Assembly (NCBI GenBank): GCA_963972195.1
Contig: CAXATH010000006.1
Location: 1-64,000, forward strand
Source of the DNA: Litorimonas sp963972195
Lineage (GTDB): Bacteria; Pseudomonadota; Alphaproteobacteria; Caulobacterales; Maricaulaceae
Direction: 5' to 3'
Length of the DNA stretch: 64,000 bases
Each line of letters begins with the position of its first letter. Within the stretch, counting starts at the first letter, position 1. This document shows, in pieces, positions 1 to 7,500 of the stretch. The notes beneath the pieces are model-generated. The model made no database searches, was not told where the DNA came from, and was given only the letters and a program-made list of their open reading frames with translations. The translations under genes were made by a program, and so were the position numbers.

Positions 1-420
1 TCGGTGGCCCGGCACAGTTCACCCTGTCACAGGCGAATGCTCAACCTCGCTGTCCTCTGAACCAGAACCTGACGCGTTCCTGTCCGTGTTCAAAAGAACG
101 AGTTTGATAATAGGGGTAAAATGAGAAGTGCGGATCTATCTCTTGGAAAAAACTTCAAACGTTTGAAAAGACCTACGAAAATCCGAAATCATACCGATAT
201 AAAGGCGGATCTATTTGAAATTCTTGGAAAACGGTCTTTTTGCGCCTCAACGACACAGCATTCCTATTTAAACGATATTTGGAACCCAGCCTGCTCTCGC
301 GGATTATGTCCCCAACAGGACGCTGCGTATTGCCCTCTGTTCACAGTTTGGCAATCCCGCATCGCCTCTCTGTTTTCTTGGACGCGCGAGAGGTGCTGTC
401 CGCCACAATTGGAGATTATC
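1..420. other. Leading stretch without a supported gene
   Basis: No gene is called here. A plus-strand frame is open from position 121 into the following lipoprotein gene, but its predicted N-terminal 100 residues look like noncoding translation and lack a Shine-Dalgarno (SD) site. A short plus-strand frame that is open at the window edge ends at a TGA near position 110. It could be the tail of an upstream gene, but I cannot identify it. Confidence 0.4.
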
Positions 421-987
421 ATGAAAAAGCTACTTCCCATTCTAATCCTAGGGTCTGCCCTCAGCGCCTGCGCGTCTTCCGGCGGATATAACAGCAGCCC
501 CTATGACAATCGCGGCGGATATAATGATGACGCCTATGTCGAATATCAGGGACAACGCTACCGCAAGACGCCGGCCTATATCGAATGCGCGCGCCGCGAT
601 CGTAACAACCAATTGCTTGGCGCTGGTATCGGAGCCGTGGTCGGCGGAGTCGTCGGCAATGAAGTTGAAGGCGGCGGAACAGGCGCAGCCGTCGGCGCAG
701 CTGGCGGAGCCGCTGCAGGTATCGCCATCGCCAATAAGAGCTGCGGCAAATATCTGGACACGCGTTATGATGATCCGCGCTATGACCCCTACGCCAATAG
801 CCCCGAAGGCTATACGATTAATGGCCGAACCTATTATAGCGAACGCGACGTCGAAACCCGCATCCGTTACCTCGAAGACGAAGACCGCCGTTTGTCAAAC
901 GCGCCTTATACGAGCGATGTCCGCTATCAGCGTGACCAAATTCGCGATGAACTCGATCAATTGCGTGACCTCGAGCGTCGTTGGTAG
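421..987 (+). CDS. Glycine-zipper lipoprotein
   Basis: Predicted 188-residue lipoprotein. The ATG at 421 follows a GGAG about 8 bases upstream and begins a classic lipoprotein signal (MKKLLPILILGSALSAC), with the lipidated Cys at residue 17. Residues 66-104 are a Gly/Ala-rich glycine zipper (GAGIGAVVGGVVGNE and onward) of the type found in 17-kDa-antigen-like outer-membrane lipoproteins. The C-terminal 40 residues are charged and probably coiled coil. The frame is open 300 bases further upstream, but the SD site and lipobox decide the start at 421. Likely envelope protein of unknown specific role. It is followed by its own terminator. Confidence 0.8.
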   Translation: MKKLLPILILGSALSACASSGGYNSSPYDNRGGYNDDAYVEYQGQRYRKTPAYIECARRDRNNQLLGAGIGAVVGGVVGNEVEGGGTGAAVGAAGGAAAGIAIANKSCGKYLDTRYDDPRYDPYANSPEGYTINGRTYYSERDVETRIRYLEDEDRRLSNAPYTSDVRYQRDQIRDELDQLRDLERRW

Positions 988-1051
988 GGTGAATTTGCAG
1001 TTGGGCAATTAATAAAAACAGTTTCGGAGGGGAAACCCCTTCGCACCCATT

Positions 1052-1080
1052 ATCCTCCTGTTTCGCAGGGGGATTTTTTT
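1052..1080 (+). terminator. Rho-independent terminator after the glycine-zipper lipoprotein gene
   Basis: A 9-bp stem (1052-1060 with 1066-1074, one G-T pair) closes a TTTCG loop and runs into a T tract ending at 1080. A second small hairpin (AGGGG-AAA-CCCCT, 1028-1040) lies just before it. It separates the lipoprotein gene from the convergent retron gene. Confidence 0.8.
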
Positions 1081-1141
1081 CTGCATCAATTTTTCAGCGT
1101 TAGATGAAATTCTTACCTAACGGCGACGCGATATAATAGTA

Positions 1142-2737
1142 CTATTTGGCGAGGGTTCTTTTCAGTTCTTTCACGCTAGTTGCTAGCTGACGAATTTCAT
1201 CGGTGCCGCCCTTATGAACCATACCAATCACATGTGAGCGTTTGTCCAAAATTGGACCACCACTGATACCAGGATTCAGTATTGCGGAAACACTTATGCG
1301 CTCAACACCACTGATTTGTGATACAGCCGTTACATTACCAGCTATTTCACTCATTTGGTCTCCTGTGTTGTATCTAGGAAACCCGTAGGCAATTATTTCG
1401 TCCCGTTTTCGATATCCGCCACTAGAACCAGGAAGCGAGAAAAATTGATCACAAGGTATATCATGGTCTAGTTTGGCAACATCAACATGCGGACAAAAAA
1501 TTTCACTACGTTTAACTTTGTATTTTGTCTTTATATCTGAAGGGTGATAAATCTCGGCCGTTTTGTCTGAAGGTAGTCCCATCAAAACATGATCTGCAGT
1601 TATTAGGCCAATTCCGTCCAAAAAGAATCCTGTCCCTTGAGCGGTCTTGACTTCCCCATCTACGTCTTCACACCAATCAATAATCCAAACTGCCCTATTG
1701 ATAATCTCATCATAAGTGGGCTCAATAGAAATAGTGGCGTCGGGGAAAAGCTGATTGTATTTATCTGCTAACTTTCTAAAAACTGGGTCGCTGCGTCCCT
1801 TCACTTGGCCGACCCACTCTACTCGTCCTCTCGTCACATCTTTGAGGTTTTTGGACGATTTAAACTTTACCTGAAAATCGACTGCCGTTGGTTCGAATCC
1901 ATTCTCAGATATCTTATGTAAAGTTGACCTTAGGTTTCTTATAAACTTGCGCGGAACATTAGGGAATTCATCGACTACCAAGCCTGTAACTTCTTTTCTT
2001 AATTTTTTATCGGAGAACCATACTTTTTCGGCGTTAAGCTCGAAACCCGCCGACCTTATAATTCCAACTAATTCTAGGGACAGATCCTGCACTGAAATTT
2101 TTCCAACAGACACCTTTCCATCTTTGAAATTGGCTACAGGTAGGACAAATGACGAGATCGATATATCATCTGCAAATCGTGTATAGCGCATATGATATTT
2201 TTTTGCGTATTTATGCATTGCAATATCAAGACCAAAACTGATCATATTGGCTAAGATTGGCGAAGTAGGAGCACCTTGAGGCAACCTATTCTTCAAAATC
2301 GTAAGCTTTGTAATGGCATCTGACACATCACCATCAATATGCAGATTTCTAAGTAAGCCATTTACTCGATTATACGTTATTGACCCGAAAAAATCTTTAA
2401 GATCTAAATTTAGAAGAAAAGGTCTTGTTTGGTGAGCTGCGGCATTTGTTATAACTCCGCGTTTTTTAACAAAGCCATGAACCGAATTTCGAGGGACATA
2501 GATTTCTTCCAATTTAACAAGGATCCTACGTTGGATGTATTTCATTCGGTCATTTGGTTTTTCAATTATGCGAAGACCCCGGGTTCGTTTCGGAACAAAT
2601 GAGATCGCATATTGCCGTACAGAGTGAGTCGTGAGGTACGTCAATTCTTTAGTGGAAACACCTAAATAGTCTTTGAATGCTTCTATGTCTTCAAGCTCAG
2701 TCGGAACATTAGCTTTATGTTTGGAAAAGGAAAACAA
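1142..2737 (-). CDS. Retron reverse transcriptase fused to a trypsin-like serine protease
   Basis: 531-residue two-domain protein. Residues 1-330 are a reverse transcriptase with the marks of retron RTs: NAAAH at 98-102, a catalytic Asp in DLKDFF (112-117), QGAPTSP at 154-160, the active-site FADD at 188-191 and the retron VTG motif at 250-252. Residues 350-531 are a trypsin-like protease: GTGFFL, then His383 in TADHV, Asp419 in HVDVAKL and Ser492 in GISGGP, so the catalytic triad looks complete. The start is TTG at 2737, with AGGAGG placed correctly upstream; the SD lies in the 3' inverted repeat of the candidate msr-msd. The gene is visibly AT-richer than its neighbours, which suggests transfer. 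Retrons are anti-phage systems, and a fused protease would be the effector (inference). No separate effector gene is adjacent. Confidence 0.9.
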   Translation of the reverse strand: MFSFSKHKANVPTELEDIEAFKDYLGVSTKELTYLTTHSVRQYAISFVPKRTRGLRIIEKPNDRMKYIQRRILVKLEEIYVPRNSVHGFVKKRGVITNAAAHQTRPFLLNLDLKDFFGSITYNRVNGLLRNLHIDGDVSDAITKLTILKNRLPQGAPTSPILANMISFGLDIAMHKYAKKYHMRYTRFADDISISSFVLPVANFKDGKVSVGKISVQDLSLELVGIIRSAGFELNAEKVWFSDKKLRKEVTGLVVDEFPNVPRKFIRNLRSTLHKISENGFEPTAVDFQVKFKSSKNLKDVTRGRVEWVGQVKGRSDPVFRKLADKYNQLFPDATISIEPTYDEIINRAVWIIDWCEDVDGEVKTAQGTGFFLDGIGLITADHVLMGLPSDKTAEIYHPSDIKTKYKVKRSEIFCPHVDVAKLDHDIPCDQFFSLPGSSGGYRKRDEIIAYGFPRYNTGDQMSEIAGNVTAVSQISGVERISVSAILNPGISGGPILDKRSHVIGMVHKGGTDEIRQLATSVKELKRTLAK

Positions 2738-2846
2738 GGCGCTTCCTCCTTCTACGGTATATCCGTGTAGGTCGGTTGGACCTATTTTGTGAAAGGTATA
2801 GACTCAGACGTCGCAGTTGCAACAACGCGGTATGCGAGGAAGCGCC
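2738..2846 (-). ncRNA. Candidate retron msr-msd RNA
   Basis: A perfect 11-bp inverted repeat (2836-2846 and 2738-2748, GGCGCTTCCTC and its complement) brackets 87 bases directly upstream of the RT start codon. This is where retron a1/a2 repeats sit. In the minus-strand RNA, a1 is followed at once by GC, matching the usual position of the branching G. The interior folds into three hairpins: 2829-2812 (7 bp with one bulged T), 2784-2768 (TAGGTC-loop-GACCTA) and 2766-2754 (ACGG-loop-CCGT). G-U and A-U pairs could extend the outer stem by four. The total length is short for a retron RNA, so the exact msr/msd division is unknown. The a2 repeat overlaps the RT ribosome-binding site. Confidence 0.65.
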
Positions 2847-3112
2847 CTATACCAGACACTTGAATTATTTCATTTAATCAATCAAGAGTTTTATTTTAAA
2901 GTCTCTACCTGCTGATTAAACGGACTTCTGTTTCATTTCGAAAACTTTTGTTTCTCTAACCGCAGCTTACATTTCCAGAACACACCCAGAAGTTTTCATA
3001 ACAAGTAATTCCCCGTCAGTCCCTCCCAATGCACAACCGCATTTCTCCCTTGCACGCGGCGCATTCCCCTCTATAAGGCGCGCTTCACCGGATGCGGTCT
3101 GTTTGCTTTTGC
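2847..3112. other. Intergenic region between retron and rpsF
   Basis: This stretch should hold the leftward retron promoter and the spacer before the rightward ribosomal operon. The part at 2860-2960 is very AT-rich, but I could not identify a single convincing -35/-10 pair. No ORF is supported. Confidence 0.4.
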
Positions 3113-3141
3113 TTGACATGGGGTCAGGTTTTGCTTTCAGA
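3113..3141 (+). promoter_or_regulatory. Putative promoter of the rpsF operon
   Basis: A consensus TTGACA (3113-3118) is followed after 17 bases by a weak -10-like TTCAGA (3136-3141). It lies about 70 bases upstream of rpsF, which has a GAAGGA SD site. Confidence 0.45.
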
Positions 3142-3207
3142 GCCATCGTTAAGAAGCCGCCTTCACGGTTTGCTTAGCGCCGCGTCCCCAAAAAATGAAG
3201 GACTGTT

Positions 3208-3561
3208 ATGTCTCTCTACGAGCACGTGATTATCTCACGTCCGGACATCTCTTCGAACCAAGTCGAAGAATTTGTCCAAAATGTTGCCAGAAAAGTCGAA
3301 AATGCCGGCGGAACCGTTGAAGGGGCCGAATATTGGGGTTTGCGCAATCTGGCCTACCGCATGCAGAAAAACCGCAAAGCGCATTATTCCATGCTGAAAA
3401 TCAACGCAACGTCTGACACGCTTCACGAGATTGAGCGTCAGCACCGCATCAACGAAGATGTTCTGCGTTATATGTCTATCCGTGTTGAAGAGTTCTCTGA
3501 TGACCCTTCGCCGATTATGAAAAAACGCGAAGAGCGCAAGCGTCGCAATAAGGAGGATTAG
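3208..3561 (+). CDS. rpsF: Small ribosomal subunit protein bS6
   Basis: 117-residue bS6, a 30S platform protein that binds 16S rRNA together with bS18. The sequence opens with the typical YEHVIISRPDIS strand and contains the conserved WGLRNLAYRMQK core. A charged Lys/Arg-rich tail (MKKREERKRRNKED) closes it. The ATG follows a GAAGGA SD. It is first in the rpsF-rpsR-rplI operon, with three bases between its stop and the rpsR start. The order is conserved in alphaproteobacteria and the call is secure. Confidence 0.97.
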   Translation: MSLYEHVIISRPDISSNQVEEFVQNVARKVENAGGTVEGAEYWGLRNLAYRMQKNRKAHYSMLKINATSDTLHEIERQHRINEDVLRYMSIRVEEFSDDPSPIMKKREERKRRNKED

Positions 3562-3564
3562 AAA

Positions 3565-3825
3565 ATGGCAAAAGACGAAATCAAAATTGAAAACCTGCCA
3601 AGCCGCACGAGTTTTCGCCGTCGCCGCAAGGTTTGCCCTTTTTCCGGCGATAATGGCCTGACGATCGATTATAAAGATCCGAAATTGCTACAGCGCTATA
3701 TGTCTGAAAAAGGCAAAATCGCGCCGTCACGTATCACGGCCGTTTCCGGTAAAGCACAACGCGAACTGGCCCGCGCCATCAAGCGCGCCCGTTTCCTGGG
3801 CCTTTTGCCCTATGAAGTGAAATAA
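3565..3825 (+). CDS. rpsR: Small ribosomal subunit protein bS18
   Basis: 86-residue bS18, the bS6 partner in the 30S platform. Diagnostic features are the RRRRKVCPF segment near the N-terminus, IDYKDPKLLQRYMSEKGKI in the middle, and the Arg-rich end RAIKRARFLGLLPY. Length is normal for the family. It has its own SD (AAGGAGG at the rpsF stop) and is followed 11 bases later by rplI. Confidence 0.97.
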   Translation: MAKDEIKIENLPSRTSFRRRRKVCPFSGDNGLTIDYKDPKLLQRYMSEKGKIAPSRITAVSGKAQRELARAIKRARFLGLLPYEVK

Positions 3826-3836
3826 GGAGAAACATC

Positions 3837-4466
3837 ATGGACGTTATCCTCCTCGAAAAAATCGAAAACCTCGGCATGATGGGCGACGTTGTCTCTGTCA
3901 AACCGGGTTATGGCCGGAATTTCCTCTTGCCGCAGGAAAAAGCTCTGCGCGCTTCCAAGATCAATTTGGCCCGTTTCGAAGCCGAGCGTGAATATCTCGA
4001 GCAACGCAACGAAGAGACCCGCGCGAAAGCGGCCGAAGATGGCAAGTCTCTTGAAGGCACACAAATCGTTCTTATCCGTAAGGCCGGCGACGCCGGTAAC
4101 CTATACGGTTCTGTAACGGCCCGCGATATTGCGGATGAGTTGAAAGACAAAGGCGTCAAGCGCAGCATGGTTGTGCTCGAGCCTGTCAAATTCCTCGGCA
4201 TCCACGACATCAAGGTTCGCCTTCACCCGGAAGTTATCATCGACATCACTGTCAATGTGGCCCGTTCCGAAGACGAAGCCGAGCGTCAAGCCAAAGGCGA
4301 AGACGTGATCGGTATGGAGCAAGAAGAAGCCAAAGCTGACGCCGCCGAGAGCGCCGCAGAACGCGCCGAAGCCGCCGTCAACATGTTTGAAGGCGACGCA
4401 CCGGACGAGTTCTCAGCCCCTGAGTCGGACGCCGGAGACGCGGAAGAGCCAAAGACCGAAGAGTAG
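3837..4466 (+). CDS. rplI: Large ribosomal subunit protein bL9
   Basis: 209-residue bL9. The N-terminal rRNA-binding domain (MDVILLEKIENLGMMGDVV, KPGYGRNFLLPQ) and the C-terminal domain with the GNLYGSVTARDIAD motif are intact. The typical bL9 is about 150 residues. Here an additional acidic, Ala/Glu-rich tail of some 55 residues follows, an extension common in alphaproteobacteria and of unknown role. Preceded by AAGGAG, last gene of the operon, and followed by a strong terminator at 4491-4515. Confidence 0.96.
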   Translation: MDVILLEKIENLGMMGDVVSVKPGYGRNFLLPQEKALRASKINLARFEAEREYLEQRNEETRAKAAEDGKSLEGTQIVLIRKAGDAGNLYGSVTARDIADELKDKGVKRSMVVLEPVKFLGIHDIKVRLHPEVIIDITVNVARSEDEAERQAKGEDVIGMEQEEAKADAAESAAERAEAAVNMFEGDAPDEFSAPESDAGDAEEPKTEE

Positions 4467-4490
4467 TCTTCGATCACACAAACAAAGAAA

Positions 4491-4515
4491 AACCCGCCTC
4501 CGTGGCGGGTTTTTT
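4491..4515 (+). terminator. Rho-independent terminator of rpsF-rpsR-rplI
   Basis: AACCCGCC (4491-4498) pairs perfectly with GGCGGGTT (4504-4511) around a TCCGT loop and continues into a run of T to 4515. Confidence 0.93.
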
Positions 4516-4550
4516 ATGTCTCGATTTAAAGAAAAGATGTAGCTGGAGAC

Positions 4551-4700
4551 CTAGTGAAAAAGGGCCATAATCAGAAATGCACTCGTCAGGCCGGTCATAT
4601 AAATCATGCCAATATATAATACGCCGCGTATCTGGGTGTCTTTGATTTCTTTGCCGTCCATCCCCATCGAGATAAAGACCTTATCCATCAAATTCGTCAC
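4551..4700 (-). CDS. Small membrane protein, 45-49 residues
   Basis: A short frame between the ribosomal terminator and a lipoprotein gene. Starting at GTG 4700 (with a GGAAAGG about 8 bases upstream) it encodes 49 residues; starting at ATG 4688 it encodes 45. The product has a charged N-terminal half (DGKEIKDTQIRG) and one hydrophobic segment (VLYIGMIYMTGLTSAFLIMA) before the stop. The sharp split into polar head and membrane helix is not expected of random sequence. I do not recognise the family. Translation is inferred, not shown. Confidence 0.5.
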   Translation of the reverse strand: MTNLMDKVFISMGMDGKEIKDTQIRGVLYIGMIYMTGLTSAFLIMALFH

Positions 4701-4790
4701 GTCCCGGCCCTTTCCAGATCCACATTCCTATACCGGGGAAAGGCGGCAGACAGAAAGTCCGCCTGCCGCCCTACGCCCCGTGAGGGCTCT

Positions 4791-5300
4791 CTAGCCTTCG
4801 CAATTGCGCCCCGCATAGAGGCCAGAGAGTTTCGCTTTGCGCAACACGGCTTTATCCAGCTCTTTTTGAGCTTTCGCGGCCTTTTTCTGACCGGAATTTG
4901 CCATAGTATCCATCGCCGCTTTGGCGAAAAGCCCGCCGAACGGGACGCGCGCCAATGCGCCGGCGGCGCCTGAATGGACCGCCGCCGTTGAGGCGCCCGA
5001 CGCAACGGCCTGCCCGGCCGCCTGGCTCTGAGCCGCGCCGGCAATGATCTCATTTGAGCTTGCGATGACGGCGTCTGTTTCGGCCATCTTGACGGCTATG
5101 GCGTCGCATTTTGCGTCGGCGGGAAGTGCGGTCTCAGCGGCGGCGGCGGTTTGGACTTGCGGCGCCGGAGCGGAGGAGGACGCAACAGCTTTCGAGGCGG
5201 CCGTTTGCGCCAGAGACTGCGCCAAACCGCCTGATGTCGCCCCACACGCACTGAGTGACAGTCCGGCGAGACCTAGGATTAAAAGTGATGCGGTTTTCAT
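4791..5300 (-). CDS. Ala-rich lipoprotein of unknown function
   Basis: 169-residue predicted lipoprotein. ATG at 5300 follows GGAGG with a five-base spacer and starts a lipoprotein signal (MKTASLLILGLAGLSLSAC, Cys19). The frame extends 22 codons upstream, but the SD and the signal choose this start. The mature part is unusually rich in Ala, Ser and Gln, with a central Gly/Ala stretch (residues about 85-125) that resembles a glycine-zipper-like hydrophobic region. Two more Cys, near residues 65 and 167, could form a disulfide. Related proteins are annotated only as hypothetical. Monocistronic. Confidence 0.7.
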   Translation of the reverse strand: MKTASLLILGLAGLSLSACGATSGGLAQSLAQTAASKAVASSSAPAPQVQTAAAAETALPADAKCDAIAVKMAETDAVIASSNEIIAGAAQSQAAGQAVASGASTAAVHSGAAGALARVPFGGLFAKAAMDTMANSGQKKAAKAQKELDKAVLRKAKLSGLYAGRNCEG

Positions 5301-5426
5301 GGTATCCTCCAGGATTAAAGTTGATGGAGGCAGATAAGCGCAAGGCCAGAGCGCCGGCATCATCAATTTAGAGGATGAAAATAAAAAAGTTTCTGAAAAA
5401 GCTATAGGTTTGGTCGGGCGCGCAAA

Positions 5427-6536
5427 TTACCTTTGAAGCGCGATATTGGCGAGCAGTGCCACCACTTCCGCCTGACGCGAGCAACCCGTTTTCTCCATGA
5501 CCTGACGAATCTGCGTGCGAACTGTGCTGAGCGCGACGCCGCCGCCATCGGCAATTTCTTGGGCGGATTTACCGGCGGCCAGCTTTCGCGCGACGCGGGC
5601 CTCTGACATGGTCAGGTCAAAAAGAGACCGAACCAGTTCGACCGGCGGAATATGTTTTTTCGACACAGGCGTGAAAAGCAGGAGCGCGTAGCTCTGCGCA
5701 AACATGTCATGTACGGATCGGCTAATCGGCAGAATATGAGCGACCATCGCCGCCTGATTGTCTTCGTTTTTCAGCGGAAAAGAATTTACCGTTGAGTCAG
5801 GACGGAGATGTAACATTTGAAGCGCATTTCGGAAGAGTTCATTCGCCTGCTTGTCTTTCAATCCGACCCTGTCCTGCGCCCCGATGACCAGCTGCGCGGA
5901 GACGTCTTCAGATATATTGGACATTTCAACGGCCGCCCCGTTGGAGTCGAGCAATATCGTCGGCAGTCCCAGCTTGGTTAAAGCTTCACTCGCCCCGGTC
6001 GCGCTCTTGAGCCCGAGCCTGGCGGCGATCAAGGCGCTCCGCGCCAAATGGGGCCGTAGTTGGTTTAGCCGCTCTACAAAGGGCTTCTCCATAGGTCCGC
6101 GGTCCAGCGTGCGTTCGACGCTAAAGACAATCCTGTCGCCTGTTGGTATGAGCAGCCCCGTTCCGGCGGAGCACCCTAAACCTCTCGGCCGAAAAAAATT
6201 TTCGTAAATCGGATTTTTCTCAAACTCCTCTTGGGACCAATAATCATTTTCGATCAGAAAGGAATCATGGGCTTTGCCCATCATGCAGACGCGGCGGTCG
6301 CAGCGGGCAAACCATCCATCCATGACATATGTTTCAAATACATCTTTGAGGTTGTCCGAGGTCGTCCAGCTCAGAACCTTGTCACGGGCTGAAAACAGCA
6401 GCCCGCCCTTGGCCTCTGTCATGCCTGCCAAGTCGTCCAGAACGCTCGGCCATTTTTCAGGAATAAATGACGCTTCATATATACGGTCAATTAAATCATC
6501 TTGCACAGAACTCGCCCCCGTTTCTGCCTGTCCCAC
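5427..6536 (-). CDS. LuxR-type helix-turn-helix transcriptional regulator
   Basis: 369-residue regulator. The last 65 residues form a LuxR/FixJ-type HTH (LTMSEARVARKLAAGKSAQE, then VALSTVRTQIRQVMEKTG). The N-terminal 300 residues resemble the PAS/GAF-like sensory part of alphaproteobacterial orphan LuxR proteins. They are not an obvious autoinducer-binding domain or a phospho-receiver, so the signal is unknown. The start is GTG at 6536; no strong SD is seen. It is divergent from the Tae4-like gene across a 165-bp gap, so it may control that gene (inference). Confidence 0.8.
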   Translation of the reverse strand: MGQAETGASSVQDDLIDRIYEASFIPEKWPSVLDDLAGMTEAKGGLLFSARDKVLSWTTSDNLKDVFETYVMDGWFARCDRRVCMMGKAHDSFLIENDYWSQEEFEKNPIYENFFRPRGLGCSAGTGLLIPTGDRIVFSVERTLDRGPMEKPFVERLNQLRPHLARSALIAARLGLKSATGASEALTKLGLPTILLDSNGAAVEMSNISEDVSAQLVIGAQDRVGLKDKQANELFRNALQMLHLRPDSTVNSFPLKNEDNQAAMVAHILPISRSVHDMFAQSYALLLFTPVSKKHIPPVELVRSLFDLTMSEARVARKLAAGKSAQEIADGGGVALSTVRTQIRQVMEKTGCSRQAEVVALLANIALQR

Positions 6537-6701
6537 TTGATAATATATTATTCCTAATCTGCGAGAGAATACAACTCTTTACGCAAAGAGGCCTGACGCA
6601 ATTCCGCTTAAGAAGGCTTGGTCGTTAAATTTTTGGGGTTTTGCTTTGCTATTTTTGAGGAATCGCGGTTAAAAGTCCCCGGGTTGTGGGAGCTGAACAT
6701 C

Positions 6702-7451
6702 ATGAAATATCTATACCTTGGCATAGCGGCATTGGCGCTTGGACTATCGGCATGTGAGACCCTGCCGCAAACGAAGGCGCAGACGCTTGCTGCCTCTGAA
6801 GCGGAACCTGTCGCCGCCCCGGTGGAGCCCGAAAAGCCAAAATATAAAAAGCTGGTTTACGGCGCGGAAATGCCGCTTGTCTGCGGACGAACGATTGCGG
6901 CAGAAGGCAAACTCAGTAAACGGCCAAATGCGCAGGTTATGTGGGAAAACTACCTCTATGACCGGCCGGACGGGATCTGGGGCGAAATTGGCGGCCTGGT
7001 CGAGGTCAATGGAAACCTTCCCTTTGATCAGGGCCGCTGGACCAATGCTTGCGCTGTGCGCCTGTCGCATATGCTAAATAAATCGGACCACAAAATTCCG
7101 CGCGAGAGCAAGAAAACCGTCAGCGGCGGAAATAAGGATCAATATTATTACCGCGTCGCCGATATGGAAGCCTATCTGAGGCGCGCTTATGGAGAGCCGG
7201 ATATCGCCATCACCGACGGTTCGGCCAATAGTTTCGATCTGCCGGATGAAGCCGGTATTGTGCTCATGGATTTCCCAAATTCAGGCTTTACCGGGCATAC
7301 TACCATCTGGAACGGAGCCGGCACGGTGGACGGCGCCAATATTGGCGGATACCGCGTCCTGTTCTGGTCCCTGCCCTGTTTCGTGCCCGAAGGCAGAAAC
7401 CAGACGCCTATGGTAAGCCAGGAAGGCGCAAGCCAAAACGTCATGCCTTAA
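6702..7451 (+). CDS. Tae4-like peptidoglycan amidase as a predicted lipoprotein
   Basis: 249 residues. ATG at 6702 begins a lipoprotein signal with the lipobox LSAC (Cys18); the frame is open further upstream but without SD or signal. Residues 80-225 match the Tae4 fold of type VI secretion amidase effectors, papain-like enzymes that cut peptide stems of peptidoglycan: catalytic Cys117 in NACAVRLS, the YYYRVADMEAYL segment at 148-159, His199 in GHTTIW. Real T6SS effectors carry no lipoprotein signal, and no T6SS or Tai4 immunity gene is nearby. A housekeeping or defensive wall hydrolase anchored in the envelope is more likely (inference). The serine hydrolase gene that follows may be co-transcribed. 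Confidence 0.75.
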   Translation: MKYLYLGIAALALGLSACETLPQTKAQTLAASEAEPVAAPVEPEKPKYKKLVYGAEMPLVCGRTIAAEGKLSKRPNAQVMWENYLYDRPDGIWGEIGGLVEVNGNLPFDQGRWTNACAVRLSHMLNKSDHKIPRESKKTVSGGNKDQYYYRVADMEAYLRRAYGEPDIAITDGSANSFDLPDEAGIVLMDFPNSGFTGHTTIWNGAGTVDGANIGGYRVLFWSLPCFVPEGRNQTPMVSQEGASQNVMP

Positions 7452-7500
7452 GGGCCGGATGGATTAATCTTTATGGATATTCGCTACGGGGAAAGCGAAG

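Noticed and set aside
121..420. Open frame extending the first lipoprotein by 100 residues upstream
   Set aside because: No SD, atypical composition, and a clear lipoprotein signal with SD at 421.
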